The position numbers and the translations under genes were made by a program. From Porphyrobacter sp. LM 6 (lineage in GTDB: Bacteria > Pseudomonadota > Alphaproteobacteria > Sphingomonadales > Sphingomonadaceae): a stretch of DNA of 64,000 nt. Below are positions 35,045 to 44,403 of the stretch, in pieces. The DNA lies in the NCBI RefSeq assembly GCF_001720465.1, contig NZ_CP017113.1, positions 2,852,001 to 2,916,000 on the forward strand, in the 5' to 3' direction. Numbering within the stretch: the stretch's first letter is position 1; each line of letters begins with the position of its first letter. The notes under the pieces are model-generated. The model had not been told where the DNA came from, ran no database searches, and was given only the letters and a program-made list of their open reading frames with translations.

Positions 35045-36517
35045 TCACGCTGCGCCCAAAGCCTTGCGCCAGCGCCCCAGCCGCTCCTGCCGCACACCAT
35101 CGTCCATCTGCGGTTCGAACCGCGCCAGCCGCCCGCGCATCGCCTGCGCTGCCGCATCGAGATCGGGGTAGAGCCCTGCCCCCGTCGCCGCCAGCATCGC
35201 GGCGCCCAGTGCCGTCGTCTCGACGAAACCGGGCCGTTCGACCGTGATGCCGAGCATGTCGGCCAGATCCTGCGCCATCCAGTCGTTCGCCGCCATGCCG
35301 CCATCGATCCTGAGCGACTGCCACGGTGCGCCATCGGCGGCGAAGGCGTTGGCGAGATCATGGGTCTGGTGCGCCATCGCCTCCAGCGCCGCGCGCGCCA
35401 GATGCGCCTTCCCGCTCGCGAAGGAGAGCCCCGCAATCACCCCGCGCGCTTCGGCCTGCCAGTGCGGCGCGCCCAAGCCCGACAGCGCCGGCACGATCAC
35501 CACCCCGCCGCTATCGGGGATCGAGCGCGCCAGCTCCTCGGTCTGCGAGGCGACATCGACGATGCCGAGCGAATCCCGCAGCCATTGCACCAGGCTGCCC
35601 GCGACAAACACCGAACCTTCGATCGCATAGGTGCGCTTGCCGCCTAGCTGGGTCAGCACCGTGCCGAGCAGGCGGTTGGTCGATTGCGGGATCGCCTCGC
35701 CCTGACAGGTCAGCACGAAGGCGCCCGTGCCATAGGTCGCCTTGGTCTGGCCCGGCGCAAGGCAGGCCTGTCCGATGGTCGCGGCCTGCTGGTCGCCCGC
35801 AAACCCGGTGATCGCAATCGCGCTGCCAAACAGGTCAGGATCAGTGGCCAGATCGCCGCCCGCACAATCGATGATGCGCGGCAAGGCGGCGCGCGGCACG
35901 CCGAGCAGATCGCACAGGCTCTCGTCCCAGTCCGCGCCTTCCAGCGGCAAGAGCAGCGTGCGGCTGGCGTTGGTGGCATCCGATACGTGATGGGCATGAC
36001 CGGTGAGCTTGAAGGTCAGCCAGCTTTCCACCGTCCCGAAGGCCAGCGTGCCCTTGTCCGCCGCCGCCTTAACCTCGGGCACATTGTCGAGCATCCAGCG
36101 CATCTTGGTGCCGGAGAAATAGGGATCGAGCAGCAGGCCGGTGCGGCGCTGCACGTGCGGCTCATGCCCTGCCGCGCGAAGTTTGGCGCAGAACGGCTCT
36201 GTGCGGCGGTCCTGCCAGACGATGGCGTTGGTCAGCGGCTCACCGGTGGTGCGATCCCACGCCACCACGGTTTCGCGCTGGTTGGTGATGCCGATCGCCG
36301 CAACGCTCGCAGCCCCGCCCGCCTTGGTGATCACGTCCCGCGCACAGGCGAGGGTCTTGTCCCAAATCTCGCGCGGATCATGCTCGACCCAGCCGCTTTG
36401 CGGATAATGCTGGTTGAGCGGCGCCTGCGCGCTCGCCGCCAGCGCCCCGTCGCGCGCGAACAGCATGGCGCGGGTGGAGGTCGTGCCTTCGTCGAGCACG
36501 AGAATGTAATCGGACAT
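35045..36517 (-). CDS. glpK: Glycerol kinase
   Basis: The 490-residue FGGY-family kinase phosphorylates glycerol to glycerol-3-phosphate with ATP. It opens LDEGTTSTRAMLF, contains AIVWQDRRTEPFC and GYFSGTKM-like LDPYFSGTKMRWML, and ends with the ATP site GSVFVAGSLVQWLRD and IDGGMAANDWMAQ. Length is standard. No glpF or glpD is adjacent, so it stands alone. It is convergent with rcdA across the parS-like region. Confidence 0.95.
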   Translation of the reverse strand: MSDYILVLDEGTTSTRAMLFARDGALAASAQAPLNQHYPQSGWVEHDPREIWDKTLACARDVITKAGGAASVAAIGITNQRETVVAWDRTTGEPLTNAIVWQDRRTEPFCAKLRAAGHEPHVQRRTGLLLDPYFSGTKMRWMLDNVPEVKAAADKGTLAFGTVESWLTFKLTGHAHHVSDATNASRTLLLPLEGADWDESLCDLLGVPRAALPRIIDCAGGDLATDPDLFGSAIAITGFAGDQQAATIGQACLAPGQTKATYGTGAFVLTCQGEAIPQSTNRLLGTVLTQLGGKRTYAIEGSVFVAGSLVQWLRDSLGIVDVASQTEELARSIPDSGGVVIVPALSGLGAPHWQAEARGVIAGLSFASGKAHLARAALEAMAHQTHDLANAFAADGAPWQSLRIDGGMAANDWMAQDLADMLGITVERPGFVETTALGAAMLAATGAGLYPDLDAAAQAMRGRLARFEPQMDDGVRQERLGRWRKALGAA

Positions 36518-36596
36518 GAAAACCCTCTCCGTCTTTTTGTCTTCCTAGCCGCCGAAGTTGCGACAAGTCGAGATGGCGCGAGCCACTTACACTAAC

Positions 36597-36689
36597 CGTC
36601 TCCCCGGGCTTGATCCGGGGTCCCGCTGCCTTCTCAGGATGGTCCCGCTGGCAAACAAAGCGGGACCCCGGGTCAAGCCCGGGGAGACG
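36597..36689. repeat. REP-like palindromic element
   Basis: Two 31-base arms (36597-36627 and 36659-36689) are inverted copies with one mismatch, separated by a 31-base loop. The core is CCCCGGGCTTGA and GGGGTCCCGCT, the repeat type common in sphingomonad intergenic regions. It lies between the glpK start and the metallo-hydrolase gene. Confidence 0.75.
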
Positions 36690-36743
36690 TAGGCGTATCG
36701 GCGTGTTGCCAAGTCTCTTGCCGATGCCTCCACGCAAGGCCAA

Positions 36744-37631
36744 ATGGGAAACATGGTCACGATCCCCGAAAAGCCCTGGCCCACCGGTCTTGCCGAAGAT
36801 GTCGAGCCGCTGGTGCGGCGCGTGCTGGCGCCCAATCCCTCGCCTTATACCTACACCGGCACGCAGACCTATGTGGTCGGCATGGCGAATGGCCCCGATT
36901 GCGCAGTGATCGATCCCGGCCCGAACGAGGCCGATCATATCGCTGCGATCATCGCCGCTGTCGCCGGTCGCAAAATCCTCGCGATCATGTGCACCCATAC
37001 CCACCGCGACCATTCCCCCGCCGCCGCGCCGCTCGCCGGGCAGACGGGCGCGCCGATTGTCGGCTGCGCGCCGCTGGTTCTGGCGGTGGATGGGCCGCGC
37101 TCGGACGAAGCCTTCGACCCCACTTACGCGCCCGACCGCGTGCTGGAAGATGGCGAAGGGATGCGCGGCACCGGCTGGACGCTCACCGCAGTTGCCACGC
37201 CGGGGCACACCTCGAACCACCTGTGCTATGCGCTGGAGGAAAGCGGCGCGCTGTTCACCGGCGATCACGTGATGGGCTGGTCGACCAGTGTGGTCATCCC
37301 GCCCGATGGCGACATGGGCGATTACATGGCGAGCCTCGACAAGCTGATGGCGCGCGATGACCTGCGCTATCACTCGGCCCACGGCGCCGCGATCGAGAAG
37401 CCCAAGCAGCTGGTGCGCGGCATGATCGGCCACCGCCGCCAGCGCGAAAACCAGATCCTGCGCCTGCTGGGCGAGACCGCGCGGCCTGTCAGCGCCTTCA
37501 TCCCCGATATGTACAAGGGGCTGGACGAGCGCCTGATCCCGGCCGCCGAGATGAGCGTCACCGCGCATCTGCTCGATCTGGAAAAGCGCGGGATGGTGCG
37601 GCGCGACGGCGAGGTCTGGCACCCCGCCTGA
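36744..37631 (+). CDS. Metallo-beta-lactamase-fold hydrolase (LACTB2/glyoxalase-like)
   Basis: The 295-residue soluble protein carries the metal-binding motif HTHRDHSPAA and a later GDHVMGWS, with PGHTSNH for the third ligand. A C-terminal winged-helix-like extension (VTAHLLDLEKRGMVRRDG) is typical of LACTB2-type proteins, some of which are nucleases. The start could be 36744 or the ATG three codons on (MVTIPEKPW); ribosome-binding sites do not decide. Substrate is unknown. Confidence 0.8.
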   Translation: MGNMVTIPEKPWPTGLAEDVEPLVRRVLAPNPSPYTYTGTQTYVVGMANGPDCAVIDPGPNEADHIAAIIAAVAGRKILAIMCTHTHRDHSPAAAPLAGQTGAPIVGCAPLVLAVDGPRSDEAFDPTYAPDRVLEDGEGMRGTGWTLTAVATPGHTSNHLCYALEESGALFTGDHVMGWSTSVVIPPDGDMGDYMASLDKLMARDDLRYHSAHGAAIEKPKQLVRGMIGHRRQRENQILRLLGETARPVSAFIPDMYKGLDERLIPAAEMSVTAHLLDLEKRGMVRRDGEVWHPA

Positions 37632-37705
37632 CGCAGCCGACTTGCGCCCCCGCGCAATCCGTGGTCCATTGCGGGCCGAGGGACATTGTCGGGGGGATCG
37701 GACCA

Positions 37706-38476
37706 ATGGCAACTTTGGCGCAGCGCGGCGGAGCCGCTGAAGGCACGCGTTTCTTCACGATCATGGCCTTTGTGATGGCCGGTGTGATCGTGGCGGGTTT
37801 CACCTTCAATCTGGCGATGGGCCGGTCGAGCTTTTCGCTGCCGCTCGCCTTCCACGTCCACGGCATGATCTTCATGGGCTGGCTCGGGCTCTATCTGGCG
37901 CAGGTGGTCACCATCGCGAGCGGCAACCGCGCGCTGCACGTGCGACTGGGCAAGCTCGCCTATCTCTGGATTCCGGCGATGGTCGCCGCGGGCACGATGA
38001 TCATCATCGTTTCGGCGCGCACCAGCGGGGGGCCGTTCTTCTTCGCCAAGAACGAATTTCTGGTGAGCAATCTGGCCGGACTGTGGGCGTTCGGCGGACT
38101 GGCGCTGTGGGCGCTGCGGGTGCAGCGCTATTCCGGCTGGCACCGCCGGCTGATGCTGGTGGCGATGAGCATTCTCACCGGCCCCGGCCTCGGGCGGCTG
38201 CTGCCGATGCCCCTTTTCATCCCCAACGCCTGGACCATCACCATCCTGCTGACCTTCATCTTCCCGGTAATCGGTATGATCGCCGACAAGCGCCGCGATG
38301 GCTGCGTGCATCCCGCCTATTGGTGGGGCCTCGGGATCGATGCCGGGGTGTTCGTGCTTTCGATGGTGATTGCCTTCTCGCCGCTCGGCTATGCCTTCAC
38401 CGAATGGGTGGTGGCAGGCTCGCCCGGTGCGGAGAGGCCGATGCAGGCCTTCCTGCCGCCGGGCTTTGCGATGTAG
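37706..38476 (+). CDS. Multi-pass membrane protein, unknown function
   Basis: I do not recognise a named family for this 256-residue protein. Around seven hydrophobic segments are visible (FTIMAFVMAGVIVAGFTF, FHVHGMIFMGWLGLYLAQVV, LGKLAYLWIPAMVAAGTMII, ITILLTFIFPVIGMI). Conserved-looking histidines sit near the second segment (HVHGM), as in cytochrome-b561-like or DUF2306-like proteins. A GGGGGGAT stretch precedes the ATG at 37706. It is followed by nadA, 69 bases away. Confidence 0.6.
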   Translation: MATLAQRGGAAEGTRFFTIMAFVMAGVIVAGFTFNLAMGRSSFSLPLAFHVHGMIFMGWLGLYLAQVVTIASGNRALHVRLGKLAYLWIPAMVAAGTMIIIVSARTSGGPFFFAKNEFLVSNLAGLWAFGGLALWALRVQRYSGWHRRLMLVAMSILTGPGLGRLLPMPLFIPNAWTITILLTFIFPVIGMIADKRRDGCVHPAYWWGLGIDAGVFVLSMVIAFSPLGYAFTEWVVAGSPGAERPMQAFLPPGFAM

Positions 38477-38545
38477 GCGCTTTTCGCTCGAAAATCGCGC
38501 GTCAGTGCCTATATCCCGCGCACACCCAACAGCGGGATCAGACCT

Positions 38546-39547
38546 ATGAGCGTTCTCACCAAAGTCCCCACCGGCGCCGATCTGCTGGCCGAGATTGACC
38601 GCCTGCGTAAGGAACGCAACGCGGTGATCCTCGCGCATTATTACCAGACGCCCGATATCCAGGACATTGCCGACTTCGTGGGCGACAGCCTCGAACTCTC
38701 GCGCAAGGCGGCAGCGACGGATGCGGACGTGATCGCCTTTTGCGGGGTCAAATTCATGGCCGATACCGCCAAGATCCTGTCGCCCCAGAAGACCGTGATC
38801 CTGCCCGACATGGACGCCGGATGCAGCCTTGAAGACAGCTGCCCGCCCGAGAAGTTCCGCGCCTTCCGCGAAGCCCACCCCGATCACATCGCGCTGACCT
38901 ACATCAACTGTTCGACCGAGGTGAAGGCGCTCTCGGACGTGATCGTGACCAGCTCGAGCGCCGAGACGATCCTCGCCCAGATCCCCAAGGAGCAGAAGAT
39001 CATCTTCGGCCCCGACCGGCACCTCGGCGGCTATCTCGCGCGCAAGTTCAACCGCGAGATGCTGCTGTGGCCGGGCGTGTGCATCGTGCACGAGGCGTTC
39101 TCGGAGACCGAGCTGCTCAAGCTCAAGGAGCAATACCCCGGCGCGCCCATCGCCGCGCACCCGGAATGCCCGCCGACGATCATCGACCACGCCGATTACG
39201 TCGGCTCGACCAGCGGCATCCTCGCCTTTGCCAAGGATTTCGAGGGCGACACGCTGATCGTCGCCACCGAGCCGCACATCATCCACCAGATGGAAAAGGC
39301 GCTGCCGAACAAGACCTTCATCGGCGCGCCCGGCGCGGACGGGAACTGCTCGTGCAACATCTGCCCCTACATGGCGCTGAACACGATGGAGAAGCTCTAC
39401 GTCGCCCTGCGCGACCTCTCGCCCCAGATCGAAATCGAGGAAGGCATCCGCCTGAAAGCCAAGCGCAGCCTCGACCGGATGCTGGACATGGCCGGCGGGA
39501 CTGTCGGGCTGGGGGATCTTGGGAAGGTGCCGTTTAGCGGGGACTAG
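38546..39547 (+). CDS. nadA: Quinolinate synthase A
   Basis: The 333-residue enzyme makes quinolinate from iminoaspartate and dihydroxyacetone phosphate in NAD synthesis, using a [4Fe-4S] cluster. Cluster cysteines are visible in AFCGVKFMAD (C66), DAGCSLEDSC and CSCNICPYMA. The opening HYYQTPDIQDIADFVGDSL is diagnostic. Its partners nadB and nadC are not in the window. The stop codon shares the bases CTAG with the convergent EamA gene. Confidence 0.95.
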   Translation: MSVLTKVPTGADLLAEIDRLRKERNAVILAHYYQTPDIQDIADFVGDSLELSRKAAATDADVIAFCGVKFMADTAKILSPQKTVILPDMDAGCSLEDSCPPEKFRAFREAHPDHIALTYINCSTEVKALSDVIVTSSSAETILAQIPKEQKIIFGPDRHLGGYLARKFNREMLLWPGVCIVHEAFSETELLKLKEQYPGAPIAAHPECPPTIIDHADYVGSTSGILAFAKDFEGDTLIVATEPHIIHQMEKALPNKTFIGAPGADGNCSCNICPYMALNTMEKLYVALRDLSPQIEIEEGIRLKAKRSLDRMLDMAGGTVGLGDLGKVPFSGD

Positions 39548-40446
39548 GTCGCCCGCGCCCGGCTCACCGCGAGCGCCGCGCCTACCAGCACCATCCCGAC
39601 AATATCCATCGGCGACAGCACTTCCCCGAACGCCAGCCAGCCGTAGATCGAGGCGACCGCGGGCTGGGTCAGCAGCGCGAGGCCGACGATCAGCGGGGGG
39701 AAATATCGCAGCGCGAAGACCATCAGCCCCTGCCCGACCAGCTGGCTGAGGATGAACAGGCCCACCACCGGCCCCCACGCCTGCGGCCACACCGGCTCGC
39801 CGAGCGCGAGCGCGATCACCAGCAGCACCGGCGCGCCGAAGACGCTGACCCACACCAGCAGGCTCCACGACCCGAAGGCCCCGCGCGCGTTCTGAAGGGT
39901 GAGCAGATACACCGCGTAAAGCAGCCCCGCCGCGACCGAGAACAGGTCGCCGATCAGGGTCTCGTTCGAAATCTCGAGGCTGCGCCCCATCAGGATCGCC
40001 GCGCCCGATAGCGCGAAGATGATCGCCAGCCACTCCAGCCGCCCCGGCAGCGTGCGCGCCATGATGAAGCCCCAGAACAGCAGCACGATTGAGCCGGCAT
40101 TGCCGAACAGCGTCGCATTGCCGAGCCGAGTCATGCCGATGCCGATGTGCCAGCTGGCAAGGTCCAGCGCGAAGGTCACCGCGCCCAGCGCCACCAGCGC
40201 CAGCGTCTTGGCCCCCATCCCCGTCAGCCGCTGGCCGTTCGCCCGCGCCAGCACCACCATGAAGGGCAGCGCTAGAAACAGCCGCCAGAACCCCGCCGCG
40301 ACCGGCCCCGTATCGGCCACCCGCACGAACCACGGCCCGATGGCGAGCGCCACGTTGCCCCCGAACAGCGCGAACAGCAGCAGCCACTGCGCCGGGCGAG
40401 CAGGTTCGCGGACAAGATCTTCTTGGAGGGCACCCTCATTTTCCAT
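39544..40446 (-). CDS. EamA/DMT-superfamily transporter
   Basis: This 300-residue inner-membrane protein has about ten hydrophobic segments arranged as two EamA repeats (for example ALFGGNVALAIGPWFVRVAD and VSVFGAPVLLVIALALG). Such proteins export small metabolites or nucleotide sugars, but the substrate is unknown. It is divergent from an Old Yellow Enzyme gene and convergent with nadA, with which it shares a palindromic CTAG so that both stops read TAG. Confidence 0.85.
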   Translation of the reverse strand: MENEGALQEDLVREPARPAQWLLLFALFGGNVALAIGPWFVRVADTGPVAAGFWRLFLALPFMVVLARANGQRLTGMGAKTLALVALGAVTFALDLASWHIGIGMTRLGNATLFGNAGSIVLLFWGFIMARTLPGRLEWLAIIFALSGAAILMGRSLEISNETLIGDLFSVAAGLLYAVYLLTLQNARGAFGSWSLLVWVSVFGAPVLLVIALALGEPVWPQAWGPVVGLFILSQLVGQGLMVFALRYFPPLIVGLALLTQPAVASIYGWLAFGEVLSPMDIVGMVLVGAALAVSRARAT

Positions 40447-40517
40447 GCTTGCGCCCTAGCCGCGCGCGCCCCAAGTGGATAGCCAATCAAAACCCGTTCA
40501 AGAGGATTTCCGCACAT

Positions 40518-41630
40518 ATGCACGACGCTCTGTTCCAGCCGCTCCAGATGGGCGCGCTCCATGCCAAGAACCGCATCCACATGGCCCCGCTCACCCGCGG
40601 GCGCGCAGCCGAGCCGATGTTCGTCCCCAACGAGCTGATGGCGCTCTATTATCGCCAGCGCGCAGGCGCAGGCATGATCCTGACCGAAGCGACCGGCATC
40701 AGCCGCGAAGGCCTCGGCTGGCCCTCGGCTCCCGGCATCTGGTCGGACGAGCAGACCGAAGCGTGGAAGGCCACCACCAAGGCCGTGCACGAAGAGGGCG
40801 GCCTCATCGTCATGCAGCTGTGGCACATGGGCCGCATCGTCCACCCCGTGTTCCTCGATGGCCAGCCGCCCTTCTCCGCCAGCGCCACGCAGGCTCCGGG
40901 CGAGGCGCACACGCCCACCGGCAAGCAGCCCTATGCCGTCGCGCGCGAAATGACGCACGAGGATATCAAGCGCACGATTGGCGATTATCGCCGCGCCGCC
41001 GAAAACGCCAAGAAGGCCGGCTTTGATGGCGTGCAACTGCACAGCGCCAATGGCTACCTTGTCGACCAGTTCCTGCGCGACAAGACCAACCTGCGCACCG
41101 ACGAATATGGCGGCTCGCCGGAGAACCGCACCCGCTTCATGCGCGAAGTGCTCGAAGCGCTGATCGATGTGTGGGGCGCAGACCGCGTCGGCATCCGCCT
41201 CTCGCCCAATGGCGATTCGCAGGGCACCGATGACAGCAACCCCGCCGCCACCTTCGGCGCGGCTGCCAAGGTGTGCGAAGAACTCGGCCTCGCCTTCGTC
41301 GAACTGCGCGAGCCCGGGCCGGACGGCACCTTCGGCCAGACCGACGTGCCCAAGCAAAGCCCGTTGATCCGCCAGATCTACACCGGCAAGCTGATCCTCA
41401 ATTCGGACTACACCGCCGAGGAAGCCGAAGCCGATGTGACCAGCGGCAAGTGCGACGCGGTGAGCTTTGGCCGCCCCTACATCTCCAACCCCGATCTCGA
41501 AAAGCGGATCGCGGCGGGCGCGCACTGGAACCCGAACAAGGACGTGCCCAAGAGCTGGTACTTCCCGATCCCCGAAGGCTACGTCGACTACCCGACGCTG
41601 GCGGAAGAACAGGCCGAAGCGGCGGAGTAA
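40518..41630 (+). CDS. Old Yellow Enzyme family NADH:flavin oxidoreductase
   Basis: The 370-residue FMN enzyme reduces activated carbon-carbon double bonds using NAD(P)H. The FMN-binding opening APLTRGRA, the active-site stretch HSANGYLVDQFLRD (substrate-binding His and Asn) and the closing FGRPYISNPDL are family markers. Class I bacterial members such as NemA and XenA/B-type reductases are closest. The start at 40518 is the ATG of MHDALFQP; a longer frame from 40449 is not conserved. Physiological substrate is unknown. A strong hairpin follows the stop codon. Confidence 0.9.
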   Translation: MHDALFQPLQMGALHAKNRIHMAPLTRGRAAEPMFVPNELMALYYRQRAGAGMILTEATGISREGLGWPSAPGIWSDEQTEAWKATTKAVHEEGGLIVMQLWHMGRIVHPVFLDGQPPFSASATQAPGEAHTPTGKQPYAVAREMTHEDIKRTIGDYRRAAENAKKAGFDGVQLHSANGYLVDQFLRDKTNLRTDEYGGSPENRTRFMREVLEALIDVWGADRVGIRLSPNGDSQGTDDSNPAATFGAAAKVCEELGLAFVELREPGPDGTFGQTDVPKQSPLIRQIYTGKLILNSDYTAEEAEADVTSGKCDAVSFGRPYISNPDLEKRIAAGAHWNPNKDVPKSWYFPIPEGYVDYPTLAEEQAEAAE

Positions 41631-41638
41631 GGCTTAAG

Positions 41639-41673
41639 CTCCCGGCAGTGTCCGCTTCGGGCGCTGCCGGGAG
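41639..41673 (+). terminator. Terminator-like hairpin after the Old Yellow Enzyme gene
   Basis: Arms CTCCCGGCAG and CTGCCGGGAG (41639-41648 and 41664-41673) form a stem that extends inward to about 16 pairs with two wobbles and a three-base loop. It starts eight bases after the stop codon. No T-tract follows, so termination is likely but not certain. Confidence 0.5.
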
Positions 41674-41717
41674 AAAAGCTGCCGGTCGGGAAACGACCCC
41701 GAAGCAGACATGAGAAG

Positions 41718-42302
41718 CTAAGACATCCAACGCACCTCTTCTCTCACGAACCGCCATTCTCCGTTCTTGCCCTTCGAATAGATTGCTAAAATGCCTGCGC
41801 CTTGTAAGCCGCCCGTAGACTTCGAAGCGAAGATGACCGCTTGTTCTTGGTCCGCCGTAAAGACAGGCATTGCAATTGAAAGTACGTGCGCGTCCCATTC
41901 GTCACCCGCGGCGAGCGAATTGATGCGTTCATCGTTCGATATAACCCCTTGTTCGGAAAGCGAGGATTTCAGTCCGACACATGCATCAAGGACGCTTTCG
42001 TCAGAAAGCTTTGTGACGCTGCGCCAATCAGCAACTTCAGGCAAAATTTCCAGCCAATCTCCCTCGACGGGACCATCTTTAGTAATGGCCGGAAGCAACT
42101 GGTAAGGCGCCTCTCTTACCGCGATATGTCGAGGAGCATCGGCGTATTCTGTTCGCAACCTCTCTGCTTCGACCACGAACCGCCCCACGTAGTCAGTGGC
42201 GACTTCACACGCGACTTGGTGGGACGGTTTTTGCCCGCCGCTAGGGCTGCAGCCAGCCAAAAAACTCGCAAGTGTCGCCAAGCAGAGGACATGCCGTCGC
42301 AT
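41718..42302 (-). CDS. Hypothetical lipoprotein
   Basis: The 194-residue protein begins with a lipoprotein signal (CLATLASFLAGC) and has no domain I recognise. The mature part contains VACEVATDYVGRFVVEAERL and VLSIAMPVFTADQEQAVIFASKS and looks like a folded periplasmic domain. The gene is clearly less GC-rich than its neighbours, which suggests recent acquisition or weak constraint. It stands alone between hairpins. Confidence 0.6.
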   Translation of the reverse strand: MRRHVLCLATLASFLAGCSPSGGQKPSHQVACEVATDYVGRFVVEAERLRTEYADAPRHIAVREAPYQLLPAITKDGPVEGDWLEILPEVADWRSVTKLSDESVLDACVGLKSSLSEQGVISNDERINSLAAGDEWDAHVLSIAMPVFTADQEQAVIFASKSTGGLQGAGILAIYSKGKNGEWRFVREEVRWMS

Positions 42303-42335
42303 TGGCTAATGCTACTGATTTGGGTAAGAAGACAC

Positions 42336-42366
42336 AATGACCGCTTACCACCCACTTGCGGTCATT
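42336..42366. repeat. Short palindromic repeat (AATGACCGC type)
   Basis: Perfect 9-base arms AATGACCGC (42336-42344) and GCGGTCATT (42358-42366) enclose a CA-rich loop. The shape resembles small intergenic palindromes that recur in sphingomonads, but only one copy is in the window. Confidence 0.5.
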
Positions 42367-42431
42367 CAAACCAAACTTGCCCCTTCCCGAAACCTGCCGC
42401 GTGAATGCGTTTAGGAGCGAAAGAAAGCCCG

Positions 42432-42456
42432 ACCCCGTGTCAAGCACGGGGTGACG
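42432..42456. repeat. REP-like palindrome (CCCCGTG/CACGGGG)
   Basis: Arms CCCCGTG (42434-42440) and CACGGGG (42446-42452) around TCAAG, flanked by GA and TGAC, form a shorter relative of the REP element at 36597-36689. It lies just beyond the stop codon of the small lipoprotein gene. Confidence 0.6.
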
Positions 42457-42472
42457 ATGGAGGTGTGGCGGC

Positions 42473-42778
42473 CTATTCCTCCGGGGTGGCGGCAGTGGGG
42501 GGCGCGGCGACTTCGGCGCTGGCCGCTTCGCCTTCACCCTCGACACCCTCAGCCGGTGTCACTTCGGGCTGCTCGGCATCGAGGTCTTCAGCGCTTGGGC
42601 CCTGTCGCGGGGCGAGGGGGGCTTGCGAGGACACTTCGTCGAGCGGGATCATCGCGTCGCTGATCTCGCCGCCCAGCACCTCGCCCGCGGCCTTGCCGCC
42701 GCGCTCGGCGGGGCCGGAGGGCTTGTCACCGCAGGCAGCCAGCAGCAGGCAGGACACAAGGATCAGAGCGCGTTTCAT
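42473..42778 (-). CDS. Small acidic lipoprotein
   Basis: The 101-residue protein has a clear lipoprotein leader ([13 protein letters not shown]) followed by an acidic, alanine- and proline-rich, probably disordered tail. No function is apparent. Its ATG overlaps the lipB stop codon (ATGA), so it is translated after lipB. An alternative start two codons earlier lies inside lipB. Confidence 0.65.
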   Translation of the reverse strand: MKRALILVSCLLLAACGDKPSGPAERGGKAAGEVLGGEISDAMIPLDEVSSQAPLAPRQGPSAEDLDAEQPEVTPAEGVEGEGEAASAEVAAPPTAATPEE

Positions 42779-43464
42779 CGGCACGCTCTTTTCGCCGCCG
42801 CATCGAGCGCGTCAAGGAAATCATCGCTCGTCGCCATCAGCGCGGCGTCCCATTCCTCGGGCGAAACGGTCAGCCCCAGCCGCGCAAGGCTGGTGACCCC
42901 GTATTCGGCGATGCCGCAGGGCACGATCCCGCCGAAGTGGGAAAGGTCAGGATCAAGGTTTACCGAAAAGCCGTGCATCGTCACCCAACGCCGCACGCGC
43001 ACGCCGATCGCGCCGATCTTGGCCTCGCTGCCGTCGATGTCGCGGGTCCAGATGCCCACGCGGCCTTCGGCGCGCCAGCTTTCGACCCCGAAAGTCGCCA
43101 GCGTAGCGATCACCCAGCCTTCGATCGCATGGACGAAGCAGCGCACGTCCTTGCCGCGGTCGGCGAGGTTGAGCACGAGATAGCCGATCCGCTGGCCCGG
43201 CCCGTGATAGGTATAGCGCCCGCCGCGCCCGGCCTCGACAACTTCGAAGCGCGGATCGACCAGTTCGGCCGGGTCAGCGCTGGTGCCGGCGGTGTAGACC
43301 GGCGGGTGTTCGAGCAGCCAGATCAGCTCGCGCGCTTCGCCCGCATGGACCGCCGCATTGCGCGCCTCCATTTCGGCCAGCGCGGCGGCATAGGGCACTT
43401 GCGTGGCGGAGCGCCGCCATTCGATGTCGGAAGCCGATGAAGTTGCAGGAGCCACGCTTGCCAT
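42775..43464 (-). CDS. lipB: Octanoyltransferase LipB
   Basis: The 229-residue enzyme moves octanoate from acyl-carrier protein to lipoate-dependent proteins. Family markers are [12 protein letters not shown], the catalytic lysine in [13 protein letters not shown], and the catalytic cysteine in [10 protein letters not shown]. Length is normal. The gene is divergent from the membrane protein at 43548 and translationally coupled to a small lipoprotein downstream. lipA is not in the window. Confidence 0.95.
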   Translation of the reverse strand: MASVAPATSSASDIEWRRSATQVPYAAALAEMEARNAAVHAGEARELIWLLEHPPVYTAGTSADPAELVDPRFEVVEAGRGGRYTYHGPGQRIGYLVLNLADRGKDVRCFVHAIEGWVIATLATFGVESWRAEGRVGIWTRDIDGSEAKIGAIGVRVRRWVTMHGFSVNLDPDLSHFGGIVPCGIAEYGVTSLARLGLTVSPEEWDAALMATSDDFLDALDAAAKRACR

Positions 43465-43547
43465 GCCGCACCGGTGGGGGCATTGAACGCGGAGATCAAG
43501 AGGCGATTATGCGCGCTCTTGTCGCACTAGGGATCGGAAAGGGCAGC

Positions 43548-44396
43548 ATGACAAACCGCAAGCTCGACATGGGCAAGGCCTGGACGCAGGCGACCGCGCT
43601 GATGGGCAGCAACAAGGACACGATCAGCGCGATTGCCGGACTGTTCTTCTTCCTGCCCGGCCTGTCGGTGGCGCTGTTTGCGCCCGAGATGGTGAACCCC
43701 GAACCGGCTGGCCCGGCGGGCGGCAACCCCGAAGCGGCGTTTCAGGCGATGATGGCCCAGATCACGCAGGCCTATACCGAAAACTGGGTGCTGCTGGCAG
43801 CGGTCACCATCGCGCAGTTCGTCGGCTCGCTGAGCCTCCTCGCGCTGCTGACCGACCGCGGCCGCCCGACCGTGGGCGAGGCACTGGCAACCGGGCTCAA
43901 GAGCAGCCCTTCCTATCTTGCCGGGCAAATCATCAGCGGGCTGGGCATCGCGCTGGTGATCGGCTTGCCGCTCGGCATCGCCGCTGCTGCCGGATCGGTG
44001 ATGACCACGGTGCTGATCGGCTTCGTGCTGGTTCTCTTCGGCCTTTATGCCTTCATCAAGTTCAGCCTGCTCGCGCCGGTCGTGGCGATTGACGGGGAAC
44101 GCAATCCCTTCAAGGCGCTGGCACGCTCGTGGCGGCTGACCAAGGGCAACAGTGTGCGGATCACGGTGTTTCTGGCGCTGCTGTTTATCACCATCGGCAT
44201 TATTGCCGCGCTGGTGGCCGGCATTCTCGGGCTCGTCATGTCGGCGCTCGGATCTCAGATCGCGACCATCGGCAACGGCATCGTCAACGCGGGCGTGAAC
44301 ACGCTGATGGGCGTGATCTTCCTCGTCGTGATCGCGGCCATCCATCGCCAGCTGGCCGGGGAATCGCCGGAAGGACTTGCGGCGACGTTCGAATAG
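43548..44396 (+). CDS. Multi-pass membrane protein, glycerophosphoryl-diesterase-membrane-domain-like
   Basis: The 282-residue protein has about six hydrophobic segments and the pattern SLLAPVVAIDGERNPFKALARSWRLTKGN, which recurs in bacterial membrane proteins of the YciC / GDPD membrane-domain type. Function is unknown. A GGAAAGGG site precedes the ATG at 43548; frames that extend upstream would run into lipB. An MFS transporter follows, seven bases after the stop codon. Confidence 0.65.
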   Translation: MTNRKLDMGKAWTQATALMGSNKDTISAIAGLFFFLPGLSVALFAPEMVNPEPAGPAGGNPEAAFQAMMAQITQAYTENWVLLAAVTIAQFVGSLSLLALLTDRGRPTVGEALATGLKSSPSYLAGQIISGLGIALVIGLPLGIAAAAGSVMTTVLIGFVLVLFGLYAFIKFSLLAPVVAIDGERNPFKALARSWRLTKGNSVRITVFLALLFITIGIIAALVAGILGLVMSALGSQIATIGNGIVNAGVNTLMGVIFLVVIAAIHRQLAGESPEGLAATFE

Positions 44397-44403
44397 GCGC
44401 GCC

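Noticed and set aside
37370..40387. About 1000-codon minus-strand frame over the metallo-hydrolase, nadA and EamA genes
   Set aside because: It is a shadow of nadA and other genes and would need a fused, histidine- and arginine-rich nonsense protein.
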